64,000 nt of DNA, from positions 248,001 through 312,000 of the forward strand of contig NC_018691.1 of NCBI RefSeq assembly GCF_000300005.1, given 5' to 3'. The position numbers and the translations under genes are program-made. Shown here piece after piece: positions 8,626 through 18,141 of this stretch. Under the pieces are notes generated by a model that worked only from the letters and a program-made list of their open reading frames with translations, searched no databases and was not told the DNA's origin. Every line of letters begins with the position of its first letter. The first letter of the stretch is position 1. Source of the DNA: Alloalcanivorax dieselolei B5. Lineage in GTDB: Bacteria > Pseudomonadota > Gammaproteobacteria > Pseudomonadales > Alcanivoracaceae.

Positions 8626-9951
8626 GTGCAATCACAGTCTCTGACCCGCCAAATATGGCAGCAAACCTGGCCGATGACCCTGGGCGTGATGTCGCTGCTG
8701 GGGTTCAATCTGGTGGACAGCGTTTTTGTTGCCCGCCTGGGCACCGAGCCGCTGGCGGCGCAGTCGTTTACCTTCCCGCTGGTATTTCTCGGCATTGGCG
8801 TGCAGGTCGGCGTGGGCATCGCCATCGCCGCGCTGATCTCCCGTGCCATCGGCGCCGGCGAATCACATCGGGCCGGACGTCTGGGATTGCTGGTGCTGGC
8901 CGGTGGTGGCGGGCTGATGGCGTTGTTGCTGGCGCTGCTGTGGCTGGTGCAGGAGCCGGCTTTCTCTCTGCTCGGCGCCAGTGAGTCGATTCGTGAGCTG
9001 ATCCGGCCATTCTGGACCGTGCAGGTGGTGGCATCCTGGCTGGGCGCCCTGGCGTACTTTGGCTACAGCCTGTTCCGGGCGCATGGTAATACCCGTTTCC
9101 CCGGCACCATGATGGTGGTGACCAGCCTGATCAACCTGTGTCTGGACCCGTTGCTGATCTTCGGCATCGGCCCCTGGCCGGGGCTGGGGCTGATCGGCGC
9201 CGCCTGGGCGTCGCTGGTGGCATTTGGCTGCGGTGTGCTGGTGGTGGCCTGGGCGTTGCGCGGCCGTGGCTGGCTGGAGCGGGTCGGGGCCTGGCGGGAA
9301 GCGCGAGCCTCGGCGCTGCCGTTCGCCCACATTGCCGGCCCGGCCATGATCAGCCAGTTGATGCCGCCACTGGCCTCGATGCTGGCCACCGGTCTGGTGG
9401 CGCGCCTCGGCGAGAGCGCGGTGGCGGCGTGGGGGCTGACCAGCCGCCTGGAAAGCTTTTCCATCGTCCTGGTGCTGGGCATGACCATGGCGTTGCCGCC
9501 CTGGCTGGGCCGTTGTTACGGTGCCGGCAACTGGGCCGAGGTGGAGCGGCTGATGGTCAGCGCGGCGCGCATGGTGTTGTTCTGGCAACTTGCTCTGGGT
9601 GTGCTCTTCGCCCTGGCGGCGCGGCCGCTGGCGTCGGCGCTGGTGGCCAGCGGGGAAGTGCGGGACACCCTTACTATCCTGATTCGCTTCCTGCCGCCCA
9701 GTTATGGCCTGCTGGGTGTCTGCATGCTGGTGGTTTCGGCCAGCAACGCCCTGGGCTGGCCCTGGCGGGCCATGGGCATCTCGTTCCTGCGCCTGTTCGC
9801 CTGTTATCTCCCCCTGCTGTGGTTGGGGTCGGTGCTGGCCGGTTTTACCGGCCTCGCGCTGGGTGCCGCCCTCGGCAATGTTTTGGCCGGGGTGATGGCC
9901 TGGCGGATGTACCGCCGTGCGGTGGCGGTAAGGCTTGTGGTTTCGGACTAG
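8626..9951 (+). CDS. MATE-family multidrug/toxin exporter
   Basis: 441-residue polytopic exporter with the two-lobe MATE architecture of about 12 helices. The N-lobe begins WPMTLGVMSLLGFNLVDSVFVARLG, with the typical Pro and Asp of helix 1, and has VQVGVGIAIAALISRAIGAGE. The C-lobe begins IAGPAMISQLMPPLASMLATGL, followed by AAWGLTSRLESF. MATE proteins extrude cationic drugs or metabolites using H+ or Na+. The start is a GTG at 8626 without an obvious ribosome site; no in-frame ATG gives a complete first helix, so GTG is kept. Substrate unknown. Confidence 0.88.
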   Translation: MQSQSLTRQIWQQTWPMTLGVMSLLGFNLVDSVFVARLGTEPLAAQSFTFPLVFLGIGVQVGVGIAIAALISRAIGAGESHRAGRLGLLVLAGGGGLMALLLALLWLVQEPAFSLLGASESIRELIRPFWTVQVVASWLGALAYFGYSLFRAHGNTRFPGTMMVVTSLINLCLDPLLIFGIGPWPGLGLIGAAWASLVAFGCGVLVVAWALRGRGWLERVGAWREARASALPFAHIAGPAMISQLMPPLASMLATGLVARLGESAVAAWGLTSRLESFSIVLVLGMTMALPPWLGRCYGAGNWAEVERLMVSAARMVLFWQLALGVLFALAARPLASALVASGEVRDTLTILIRFLPPSYGLLGVCMLVVSASNALGWPWRAMGISFLRLFACYLPLLWLGSVLAGFTGLALGAALGNVLAGVMAWRMYRRAVAVRLVVSD

Positions 9952-9970
9952 TCCTGAAAACATGAATTCA

Positions 9971-9997
9971 CTGCCCGGCGGAGCGCCGCCCGGGCAG
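9971..9997 (+). terminator. GC-rich stem-loop after the MATE gene
   Basis: CTGCCCGG (9971-9978) and CCGGGCAG (9990-9997) are perfect complements with an 11-base loop. No T-tract follows. It is a possible transcript end for the MATE gene; evidence is structural only. Confidence 0.35.
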
Positions 9998-10130
9998 CGA
10001 ATGGTATGCACGGGTGTCGTCAGCCTAATGCGTCGTCTTTTGCACTTGGCGGACCCGCCTGTATGAGGAACAGTGTTCTGATGCCTGTTGGCGTATCACA
10101 AGAACATAAGAAAGAGCTCAAGGAGAGACC

Positions 10131-11480
10131 ATGAACCTGAGATCCGCGATCCGAGCCCCTCTGGCCGCCGCCGTGCTGTTGGCGGGCACCGTTGTTCATG
10201 CCGCCGATGCCGATCTGGTGGAACGGGTGCGGCAACTGGCCGAAGCCCAGAGCGGCGAGCTGGAAAAGACCTTCAAGCATCTGCACGCCAATCCGGAGCT
10301 GGGTTTCCAAGAAACCGAGACCGCCGCCATGGTGGCCAAGCGCCTCAACAAGCTTGGCTATCAGGTGCATACCGGTATTGGCGGTACCGGCATCGCCGCG
10401 GTGCTTGAAAACGGTGACGGCCCGGTGGTCATGTTCCGCAGCGATATGGACGCGCTGCCGCTGAAGGAAGACACCGATCTGCCTTACGCCAGTGACAAGC
10501 AGGTGACTCTGCCGGACGGCAGTCAGACCTACGTCATGCACGCCTGCGGTCATGACAGCCACGTCAGCTGGCTGTTGGGCATTGCCCAGGTAATGAAGGA
10601 AACCCGCAAGGATTGGTCCGGCACCCTGGTGCTGGTGGCGCAGCCGGCGGAAGAGTTGATCGAAGGCGCCCAGGCCATGGTGGACGACGGGCTTTATGAC
10701 AAGGTGCCCGAGCCGGAATTGCTGATCGCCGCCCACATCTTCCCGATCTGGGCGTCGGGCACGGTGGCGGTGCGCGCTGGCCGCCGCATGGCCGGCTCAG
10801 ATGCTCTGGATGTGACCCTGCATGGCGTCGGCGGCCACGGCTCCTCGCCGCAGCACACCGTCGATCCGGTGGTGCTGGGGGCTCGTTCGGTGATGGCCTA
10901 CCAGACCATCGTCAGCCGTAATGTGGATCCGCAACAGCCGGCGGTGCTGACCGTGGGCAGTGTGCAGATCGGTGAGGCCAACAACGTGATTCCGGATAAC
11001 GGCGTGCTCAAGCTGAACCTGCGCTGGTACGAAAAGCCGGTGCGCGAGCAACTGATCAGCGCGATCAAACGGGAAACCAACGGCCTGGCCAAGGCCGCCG
11101 GTGTGCCCGAGGATCGTATGCCGGAGTACACCATGAAAGGTTACGCTGAGCCGGTCTATAACGATGAAGCCCTGGTGGACTGGGCCAAGCCGGTACTGGC
11201 CTCGGTGTTGGGTGAGAAGGCCATCATGCCGGGCTTTCCGCCGGTAATGGGGTCCGAGGATTTCCCGCTGCTGGTATCCGGGTTGGAGAATACCAAGACG
11301 CTGTTCATGGAAGTGGGCGGTGGTGCTCCGGACGTGACCAAGGTTTACATGGAAACCGGCAAGTTGCCGCCGCTGAACCACAATCCCAAGTTCGAGATCA
11401 AGAACCCGGGGCTGGCGATCACCGCGGCGGTGAAGGCTGGCAGCATGCTGCTGCTGGATTCGTTGAAGCCGAAAGGCTGA
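10131..11480 (+). CDS. Secreted M20-family amidohydrolase (peptidase M20D type)
   Basis: 449-residue zinc-dependent hydrolase of the aminoacylase/hippurate-hydrolase-like M20D group. A signal peptide ends in VVHA (residues 1-24), so the enzyme is probably periplasmic, which is less usual for the group. Metal ligands sit in MHACGHDSHVSW and QPAEELIEGAQAM, with a further His in AAHIFPIW and the late GSEDFPLLV segment. The lid domain spans roughly residues 215-330 (GVGGHGSSPQ). A strong AAGGAGAG precedes the ATG. It probably releases amino or organic acids from N-acyl or amide substrates; the actual substrate is unknown. Confidence 0.87.
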   Translation: MNLRSAIRAPLAAAVLLAGTVVHAADADLVERVRQLAEAQSGELEKTFKHLHANPELGFQETETAAMVAKRLNKLGYQVHTGIGGTGIAAVLENGDGPVVMFRSDMDALPLKEDTDLPYASDKQVTLPDGSQTYVMHACGHDSHVSWLLGIAQVMKETRKDWSGTLVLVAQPAEELIEGAQAMVDDGLYDKVPEPELLIAAHIFPIWASGTVAVRAGRRMAGSDALDVTLHGVGGHGSSPQHTVDPVVLGARSVMAYQTIVSRNVDPQQPAVLTVGSVQIGEANNVIPDNGVLKLNLRWYEKPVREQLISAIKRETNGLAKAAGVPEDRMPEYTMKGYAEPVYNDEALVDWAKPVLASVLGEKAIMPGFPPVMGSEDFPLLVSGLENTKTLFMEVGGGAPDVTKVYMETGKLPPLNHNPKFEIKNPGLAITAAVKAGSMLLLDSLKPKG

Positions 11481-11504
11481 TCCCCGGGGTCAGCCAAACC
11501 CCAC

Positions 11505-11593
11505 TACGACGCTGCTGTAGGAGCTTGCCTGCAAGCGAATTGTTTGGGTCGAAAGCCGATTCGCTTGCAGGCAAGCTCCTACAGTGACTTCGT
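11505..11593. repeat. REP-like palindrome, family 1
   Basis: Arms 11505-11540 and 11559-11593 carry gctgtaggagcttgcctgc and its near-perfect complement around an 18-base loop. It sits between the convergent M20 and fghA genes and could serve either as a terminating stem-loop. Confidence 0.87.
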
Positions 11594-11628
11594 GGCCTGG
11601 CCCGCGAGCCGCGATCCTGTTTGACCGT

Positions 11629-12480
11629 TCAGGCGCTGCGCAGATGATGCGCGTGATAGCGCAAATGATCGTCAATAAAGCTGGCGATGAAGAAATAGGA
11701 ATGGTCGTAACCGGGTTGCATGCGCAACGTCAGCGGCACTTCCGCTTCCTTGCAGGCGGCCTGCAACGCTTCCGGTCTTAGCTGTCCGTCCTGGTAGAAA
11801 TTATCGGCGTCCCCCTGATCGACCATCAGTGCCAGCTTGCTGCCACGGCTTTTAACCAGTTCACAGGCATCCCATTCCCGCCAGTTGGTCTGATCCTTAC
11901 CCAAATAGCCGGTGAACGCGGATTCGCCCCAGGGGCACTGGCTCGGGTTGCAGATCGGGGCGAACGCGGACACCGACGTGTAGCGCCCCGGGTTCTTGAG
12001 GGCGCAGATCAAAGCGCCGTGCCCACCCATGGAGTGACCGCTGATCGCCGCCTTGCCATTCAGCGGGAAGTGCGCTTCCAGCAGGGCCGGCAGCTCCCCG
12101 GTGACGTAGTCGTACATGTGGTAGTGGCGGTTCCAGGGCGATTCGGTGGCGTTAACATAGAAGCCGGCGCCGGAACCGAAATCATAGCGCTCGTGCTCTC
12201 CGGGCAGATCGGTGCCGCGCGGACTGGTGTCCGGGCAGACGATGGCGATACCCAGCTCCGCGGCTATGCGCTGGGCGCCGGCTTTCTGCATGAAGTTTTC
12301 GTCGGTGCAGGTGAGGCCGGACAACCACCACAGCAACGGCACGGGCTTTTCTTCCGCCGCCGGTGGCAGGTAGATGGCGAAGACCATGTCGCAGTGCAGC
12401 GCTTCACTGCGATGCGTGTAACGTTTCAGCCAGCCGCCGAAAGACTTGGTGGCGGAGATCAGTTCCAGTTCGTCGGACAT
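11629..12480 (-). CDS. fghA: S-formylglutathione hydrolase
   Basis: 283-residue alpha/beta-hydrolase (esterase D family) that splits S-formylglutathione into formate and glutathione, the second step of formaldehyde detoxification. Seen: LLWWLSGLTCTDENFMQKAG, the nucleophile elbow GHSMGGHGAL with Ser150, the acid-residue loop DQGDADNFY and the terminal catalytic His in GYDHSYFF. The ATG at 12480 follows a GGAGAA ribosome site. It lies downstream of the formaldehyde dehydrogenase on the same strand, the expected pairing; the 107-bp gap holds a family 2 repeat. Confidence 0.94.
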   Translation of the reverse strand: MSDELELISATKSFGGWLKRYTHRSEALHCDMVFAIYLPPAAEEKPVPLLWWLSGLTCTDENFMQKAGAQRIAAELGIAIVCPDTSPRGTDLPGEHERYDFGSGAGFYVNATESPWNRHYHMYDYVTGELPALLEAHFPLNGKAAISGHSMGGHGALICALKNPGRYTSVSAFAPICNPSQCPWGESAFTGYLGKDQTNWREWDACELVKSRGSKLALMVDQGDADNFYQDGQLRPEALQAACKEAEVPLTLRMQPGYDHSYFFIASFIDDHLRYHAHHLRSA

Positions 12481-12499
12481 GTTCTTTCTCCGAAAGATT

Positions 12500-12585
12500 G
12501 CTTGCACGCTCCACGCTTGCACGCAAAGACGGTGTGAGCCCCGGGCTTAGCGTGCCAGCGTGTTGCGTGTAAGCGTGTGGGCGCG
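12500..12585. repeat. Family 2 interspersed repeat (GCGTGTTGCGTG type)
   Basis: The left part reads cttgcacgctccacgcttgc and the right part agcgtgccagcgtgttgcg, approximate reverse complements. The core agcgtgttgcgtg or its complement recurs at 16196, 17670, 18100, 20393, 20500, 33553, 34780 and 34926, always between genes. Distinct from family 1. Confidence 0.7.
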
Positions 12586-12587
12586 CC

Positions 12588-13772
<1,185 letters not shown>

Positions 13773-13787
13773 TTAAGGCATTATGGC

Positions 13788-13802
13788 GCAATTGATTATT
13801 GC
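13788..13802. promoter_or_regulatory. Candidate LysR-type operator
   Basis: GCAAT-N5-ATTGC, a perfect inverted repeat of the T-N11-A kind bound by LysR regulators, lies in the gap between frmA and the divergent LysR gene, 13 bp before the LysR start. Such a position would suit autorepression. No binding evidence. Confidence 0.45.
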
Positions 13803-13814
13803 CTGGGAGCAACA

Positions 13815-14687
13815 ATGCAGCATTGGGATCGTATCGAGGCGTTCGTGGAAGTAGTGCGGCGCGGGTCCTTTGCCGGTGCCGCCAAGCGATTGGGCGTGTC
13901 CAGTTCCCATGTCAGCCGGCTGGTGGCGCGCCTGGAAACTCAACTGGAAACCCAGCTTTTATACCGTACCACCCGGACCTTGCGGCTCACCGACGCGGGT
14001 TCGGTGTATTTCGAACACTGCGCCCAGCTGTTCGATGGTTTCCAGGAAGCCCTGGCGGCGATTGATGATTACCAGCAACAACCCTCAGGGGTATTGCGGC
14101 TGACCTGCGCTTCGACTTTCGGCGAGAAGTACATCGCGCCGGTGGTCAACGACTTCCTCGCGCGGCACAGCCGCTTGCAAGTCCATATGGAGTTCACCAA
14201 CCGGCGCGTGGATATCGTTGACGAAGGCTTCGATGTGGCGATCCGCACCGGTGCCCTGCCGGATTCGTCCCTGATCGCCCGGCGTCTGTGTGACCGCCGG
14301 GAATATATCGTTGGTTCGGCGGAGTATTTCGAGCGGCATGCCCGCCCCCATACCCTGGGGGAGCTGACGGCGCACAATTGTCTGCACGGCTCTCTGGATC
14401 ACTGGGCCTTCGATGTGGAGGGACAGCATCGCACCCAGCGGGTCGAGGGCGGCTGGCGCGCCAATTCCGGTCTGGCGCTGCTTGACGCAGTGCGTAAAGG
14501 GCTGGGTTTGGCGCAGCTACCGGATTACTACGTGGAGGAGGACCTGGCCTCGGGGCGGCTGGTGTCCGTGTTGGACCAATACGCGTGCGGCCACACCGCG
14601 GTGTGGGTGGTCTACCCCCGTCACCGGCACCTGTCGCCCAAGGTGCGTCAATTCGTGGATTTCCTGATCGAGAATCGGAGCCGCTAG
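13815..14687 (+). CDS. LysR-family transcriptional regulator
   Basis: 290-residue LTTR. The N-terminal winged HTH (residues 1-60) reads RIEAFVEVVRRGSFAGAAKRL, SSSHVSRLVARLE, LLYRTTRTLRLTDAG. The effector domain contains GVLRLTCASTFGEKYIAPVV and the SLIARRLCDRREYIVGS segment, typical of the DsdC/CrgA-like group. It is divergent from frmA with a 117-bp gap, so it could regulate formaldehyde detoxification, but many such neighbours regulate unrelated genes. The effector is unknown. Confidence 0.88.
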   Translation: MQHWDRIEAFVEVVRRGSFAGAAKRLGVSSSHVSRLVARLETQLETQLLYRTTRTLRLTDAGSVYFEHCAQLFDGFQEALAAIDDYQQQPSGVLRLTCASTFGEKYIAPVVNDFLARHSRLQVHMEFTNRRVDIVDEGFDVAIRTGALPDSSLIARRLCDRREYIVGSAEYFERHARPHTLGELTAHNCLHGSLDHWAFDVEGQHRTQRVEGGWRANSGLALLDAVRKGLGLAQLPDYYVEEDLASGRLVSVLDQYACGHTAVWVVYPRHRHLSPKVRQFVDFLIENRSR

Positions 14688-14724
14688 CGCCGATCCCTGG
14701 CGGTTTGCCCGTCCTTGCTCCGCG

Positions 14725-15192
14725 TTAGTGATGCATGGCGAAGGAGCTGGATTCCGGCTGACTCAATTTGAGGAAATCCCCCATGCCCATCTTGATTACT
14801 TCCGTATGAGAGCCGGCATTGAAAGCCAGCCAGTCCTGCTTGAGCAGGCTTTCATCGATGAAGACACGCATGTCGTAAAGAGTGCCGAAAGGCGGCTCAC
14901 CGCCCACTTCACAGAGCGGAAAACGGTCCTTGAACTGATCTTCCCGGGCGAGTGACAGGTGGCGGGCGCCCAGGGCCTGGCGCAGGCGGTCCGGGTCCAC
15001 GTATTCATTGGCGGGCAAGACCGCCATGGCCAGTTCGCCATCCACGGACACGATCACCGTTTTCGCCATGTGATCACCGGGGATGTGCGTGGATTGCGCG
15101 GTCTGCGCCGCGGTGGCGGTGGGTGGATGGTTATAGCAGTGGTAGTTCACCTGGTTGCGGTCAAGCAACTCGGTCAAAGCGCGTACGGCCAT
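14725..15192 (-). CDS. YbaK/EbsC-family aminoacyl-tRNA deacylase-like protein
   Basis: 155-residue protein of the YbaK/ProX editing-domain family, which hydrolyses mischarged aminoacyl-tRNAs in trans. The N-terminal YHCYNHPPTATAAQTAQSTH, the AKTVIVSVDGELAMAVLPAN strand with its conserved Lys, and the GGEPPFG turn (the family GxxPPFG loop) are seen. Whether it edits Ala-tRNAPro, Cys-tRNAPro or another tRNA cannot be judged. It is monocistronic here, facing the end of the LysR gene. Confidence 0.82.
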   Translation of the reverse strand: MAVRALTELLDRNQVNYHCYNHPPTATAAQTAQSTHIPGDHMAKTVIVSVDGELAMAVLPANEYVDPDRLRQALGARHLSLAREDQFKDRFPLCEVGGEPPFGTLYDMRVFIDESLLKQDWLAFNAGSHTEVIKMGMGDFLKLSQPESSSFAMHH

Positions 15193-15317
15193 GATGCACC
15201 TCCTGCCGGTACCGAGAACCGTGTTTCATCCAGAATAGGAAGGGCGGGCCGGCGGGGAAAATACCGTTGGGCTATATGGGCATATCGGGATACAACCGCA
15301 GGGTATGAGCCCGCGAG

Positions 15318-15335
15318 GGGCGGCCGAAGCCGCCC
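15318..15335 (-). terminator. UUCG-capped stem-loop ending the SAM-cycle operon
   Basis: On the minus strand, about 15 bases beyond the metF stop, GGGCGGC and GCCGCCC form a perfect 7-bp stem capped by a TTCG loop closed by C-G, an exceptionally stable tetraloop. No T-run follows, so termination may need Rho. Confidence 0.5.
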
Positions 15336-15350
15336 GGGAGCGGGGACGGG

Positions 15351-16178
15351 TTACAGGCCCAGGTTGTCCAGAATACGCAGGCTCGCCTGGGCCTGGTTCA
15401 TGGTGTAAAAGTGCAGGCCCGGCGCGCCCATGGCCAGCAGGCGCTCGCACAAGCGGGTCACCACTTCCTCACCAAAGGCCTTCACGGCCTGGTCATCGTC
15501 CTTGATGTCGTCCAATTTGCTACGCAGCCAGCGGGGAATGTCGGCGCCGCAGACACCGGAGAAGCGGATCAGGTTGGCGACGTTGAGGATCGGCATGATG
15601 CCCGGGTAGACCGGAGCGTCGCAGCCGGTGCGGCGCAAGGCGTCCATGTAGTAGCCGTAGGCGTCGGCGTTATAGAAGTATTGGGTCAGCCCGCTGTTGG
15701 CGCCGGCATCGATCTTGCGTTTGAAGTGAGCGATGTCGTCCTCGAAGCTGCGCGCCTGCGGGTGCATTTCCGGATAGGCGGCCACTTCCAGAGTGAAATG
15801 GTCGCCGGTTTCCTCGCGGATCAGGCGGACCAGGTCATCGGCGTATTTCACTTCGCTTTGTGCGTAGCCCATGCCCGAGGGCAGATCGCCACGCAGGGCG
15901 ACGATACGGCGCACGCCGCTGTCACGGTAACCGCGCACCAACTCCAGGATTTCCTCCCGGCTCTGACCGATGCAGCTCAAGTGCGGCGCGGTATCGGCGT
16001 GCTGCTCGCGCAGTTTGTCGACCATTTCCCGGGTGTTGTCACGGGTGGAGCCGCCGGCGCCGAAGGTGCAGGAAAAAAACGCCGGCGTCTTCGCCAGCAG
16101 TTTCTGCTGTGTGGTCAGCAGTTTGGTACGTCCTTCATCCGTTTTCGGCGGGAAGAACTCGAAACTGATGCGTTTCAT
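15351..16178 (-). CDS. metF: 5,10-methylenetetrahydrofolate reductase
   Basis: 275-residue FAD-dependent TIM barrel reducing methylene-THF to 5-methyl-THF, the methyl donor for methionine synthesis. Hallmarks: SFEFFPPKTDEGRTKL at the N-terminus, FFSCTFGAGGSTRDNT, HLSCIGQSREE, RRIVALRGDLPSGMGY, the EVAAYPEMHPQA strand and DAGANSGLTQYFYNAD. The ATG at 16178 is chosen; upstream in-frame sequence is repeat DNA. Last gene of the minus-strand regulator-metK-ahcY-metF cluster, linking folate one-carbon units to the SAM cycle. Confidence 0.95.
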   Translation of the reverse strand: MKRISFEFFPPKTDEGRTKLLTTQQKLLAKTPAFFSCTFGAGGSTRDNTREMVDKLREQHADTAPHLSCIGQSREEILELVRGYRDSGVRRIVALRGDLPSGMGYAQSEVKYADDLVRLIREETGDHFTLEVAAYPEMHPQARSFEDDIAHFKRKIDAGANSGLTQYFYNADAYGYYMDALRRTGCDAPVYPGIMPILNVANLIRFSGVCGADIPRWLRSKLDDIKDDDQAVKAFGEEVVTRLCERLLAMGAPGLHFYTMNQAQASLRILDNLGL

Positions 16179-16195
16179 AGAAAACTCGCTTCGCG

Positions 16196-16265
16196 AGGCA
16201 TACACGCCAGCACGCAACACGCTGGCACGCTCTCTTGGCGTGTATGCGTGTCAGCGTGCCGCGTG
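16196..16265. repeat. Family 2 interspersed repeat between ahcY and metF
   Basis: Left part acacgccagcacgcaacacg and right part ggcgtgtatgcgtgtcagcg are approximate reverse complements, giving a long imperfect hairpin. It occupies nearly all of the 93-bp gap within the operon, so it would be transcribed and might affect mRNA processing. Confidence 0.75.
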
Positions 16266-16271
16266 GAAGCC

Positions 16272-17660
16272 TTAGTACTTGTAATGATCCGGCTTGTACG
16301 GGCCGTCGACGCTGACGCCGATGTAGTCGGCCTGTTCGGCGGTCAGCCTGGTCACCACGCCACCAAAGCCCTGCACCATGTACATGGCCACTTCCTCGTC
16401 GAGATGCTTGGGCAGTACTTCCACCTTCAGCATCTTTTCCTTCACCGCGTCGGAATGGTTGGCGTAGCCCTGATCGAACAAGTACATCTGCGCCAGTACC
16501 TGGTTGGCAAAGGAGCCGTCCATGATCCGGCTGGGGTGGCCGGTGGCGTTGCCCAGGTTCACCAGGCGGCCTTCGGAGAGCAGCAGCAGGAAGTCGCCCT
16601 CCGCTTTGTCGCGCCATACCTTGTGGACCTGCGGCTTCACTTCTTCCCATTCCCAGGTCTTGCGCATGAAGGCGGTGTCCACTTCATTGTCGAAGTGGCC
16701 AATGTTGCACACCACCGCGCCTTTCTTCAGCGCCTTGAGCATGTTGGCGTCACAGACGTTGAAGTTACCGGTGGTGGTGACCAGCAGATCGGTGTTGCCG
16801 AGCAGATCGGTATTGACGGAGGCGGCGGTGCCGTCGTTGACGCCGTTTTTAAAAGCACTCACCACTTCAAAGCCGTCCATGCAGGCCTGCATGGCGCAGA
16901 TCGGGTCGACCTCGGTCACTTTGACGATCATGCCTTCCTGGCGCAGGGACTGGGCGGACCCCTTGCCCACGTCACCGTAGCCCACCACCAGTGCTTTCTT
17001 GCCGGAGAGCAGGTGATCGGTGCCGCGTTTGATGGCGTCGTTGAGCGAGTGACGGCAACCGTACTTGTTGTCGTTCTTGCTCTTGGTGACGGAGTCGTTC
17101 ACGTTCACCGCCGGTACCTTGAGGGTGCCTTTCTTGAGCATGTCATATAGACGATGCACGCCGGTGGTGGTCTCCTCGGTGATGCCGTGGATGTTATCCA
17201 GCATCTCCGGGTAGGTGTCGTGAATATAGGCAGTCAGATCGCCGCCGTCGTCCAGGATCATGTTGGCGTCCCACAGATTGCCGTCGCCGTCGCGGCAGGT
17301 CTGTTCGATGCACCACATGTACTCTTCCTCGGTTTCGCCCTTCCAGGCGAACACCGGTACGCCGGAGGCGGCGATGGCGGCGGCGGCGTGATCCTGGGTG
17401 GAAAAGATGTTGCAGCTGGACCAGCGCACTTCCGCGCCCAGTTCCTTCAACGTTTCGATCAACACCGCGGTCTGGATGGTCATGTGAATACAGCCGATGA
17501 TGCGGGCGCCTTTCAGCGGCTGCTCGGCACGATACTTGGCGCGGATCGCCATCAGTGCCGGCATCTCGGTTTCCGCGATCTCGATTTCCGAACGGCCCCA
17601 TTGGGCCAGGGAAATATCGGCGACCTTGTAGTCGGCGGTGGGGGTTGCGTTGGCGTTCAT
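16272..17660 (-). CDS. ahcY: S-adenosylhomocysteine hydrolase
   Basis: 462-residue NAD+-dependent enzyme splitting S-adenosylhomocysteine to adenosine and homocysteine, removing the product inhibitor of methyltransferases. Seen: [37 protein letters not shown], the NAD-binding [26 protein letters not shown] and the diagnostic C-terminus KPDHYKY. The ATG at 17660 follows a purine-rich GGAGGAAAAC. There is no room upstream for an SAH riboswitch (only 56 bp to the next gene, mostly repeat), consistent with control from the operon promoter. Confidence 0.97.
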   Translation of the reverse strand: MNANATPTADYKVADISLAQWGRSEIEIAETEMPALMAIRAKYRAEQPLKGARIIGCIHMTIQTAVLIETLKELGAEVRWSSCNIFSTQDHAAAAIAASGVPVFAWKGETEEEYMWCIEQTCRDGDGNLWDANMILDDGGDLTAYIHDTYPEMLDNIHGITEETTTGVHRLYDMLKKGTLKVPAVNVNDSVTKSKNDNKYGCRHSLNDAIKRGTDHLLSGKKALVVGYGDVGKGSAQSLRQEGMIVKVTEVDPICAMQACMDGFEVVSAFKNGVNDGTAASVNTDLLGNTDLLVTTTGNFNVCDANMLKALKKGAVVCNIGHFDNEVDTAFMRKTWEWEEVKPQVHKVWRDKAEGDFLLLLSEGRLVNLGNATGHPSRIMDGSFANQVLAQMYLFDQGYANHSDAVKEKMLKVEVLPKHLDEEVAMYMVQGFGGVVTRLTAEQADYIGVSVDGPYKPDHYKY

Positions 17661-17669
17661 GTTTTCCTC

Positions 17670-17702
17670 CGCTTGCACGCAACACGCTTGCACGCATCAC
17701 GC
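17670..17702. repeat. Family 2 repeat upstream of ahcY
   Basis: cgcttgcacgcaacacgctt followed by gcacgcatcacgct: two tandem copies of the complement of the family 2 core. It fills most of the gap between the four-helix-bundle gene and ahcY. Confidence 0.7.
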
Positions 17703-17716
17703 TAATAAAAACGTTG

Positions 17717-18061
17717 TCAGCTTAACCGGCGGATTAATGCCGCGAGTTGAGCAAACACCTTGTCGATGGGTTCTCGAAGCAACGTGATGTCGAGATACCC
17801 CAGCTCTGAAGCAATCAGGGCCTGCGTTTCCAGCTCGAAAAGCGAACCCCTGGCGATATAGAGAAAGCGACGCAGATCCGCATCGCTTCCCCGTCCATAT
17901 CCTTCCGCGATATTGGAAGAAATGCTTAGCGCTGAGCGCTGCATTTGTTGAGTCAGTACGAATCTTTCTTCAAGCGGAAAGGTTCTCGTGACCTCATGAG
18001 TGGCCAGGACCAGCTTGATGGCTGATTGCCACACTCGAAGCTCCTTGTAACGTCGATACAT
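17717..18061 (-). CDS. Four-helix-bundle protein (23S rRNA intervening-sequence protein family)
   Basis: 114 residues with the family pattern YKELRVWQSAIKLVLATHEVT, FPLEERFVLTQQMQRSALSI, SNIAEGYGRGSDADLRRFL and ARGSLFELETQALIA. Homologues were first noted in rRNA intervening sequences and in diversity-generating contexts; the role is unknown. Here it lies between metK and ahcY, genes usually adjacent, with family 2 repeats on both sides (18100 and 17670). This suggests insertion of a small mobile or selfish cassette. It should be co-transcribed with the SAM-cycle genes. Confidence 0.85.
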   Translation of the reverse strand: MYRRYKELRVWQSAIKLVLATHEVTRTFPLEERFVLTQQMQRSALSISSNIAEGYGRGSDADLRRFLYIARGSLFELETQALIASELGYLDITLLREPIDKVFAQLAALIRRLS

Positions 18062-18079
18062 GGCTCATCCCTGAGCCTT

Positions 18080-18140
18080 GTTTTGATCTTTCTGGCGTGC
18101 GCCCCGAAGGGGCGGCGTGCCGCGTGTTGCGTGTAAGCGG
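18080..18140. repeat. Family 2 repeat downstream of metK
   Basis: The stretch ggcgtgcgccccgaaggggc followed by gccgcgtgttgcgtgtaagc holds a CGCCCCGAAGGGGCG-type stem (GCCCC gaa GGGGC) and one family 2 core directly after the metK stop. Mirrors the copy on the other side of the four-helix-bundle gene. Confidence 0.65.
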
Positions 18141-18141
18141 T

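Noticed and set aside
17661-17716. SAH riboswitch before ahcY
   Set aside because: Only 56 bp separate ahcY from the next gene, mostly family 2 repeat, with no SAH-riboswitch core.
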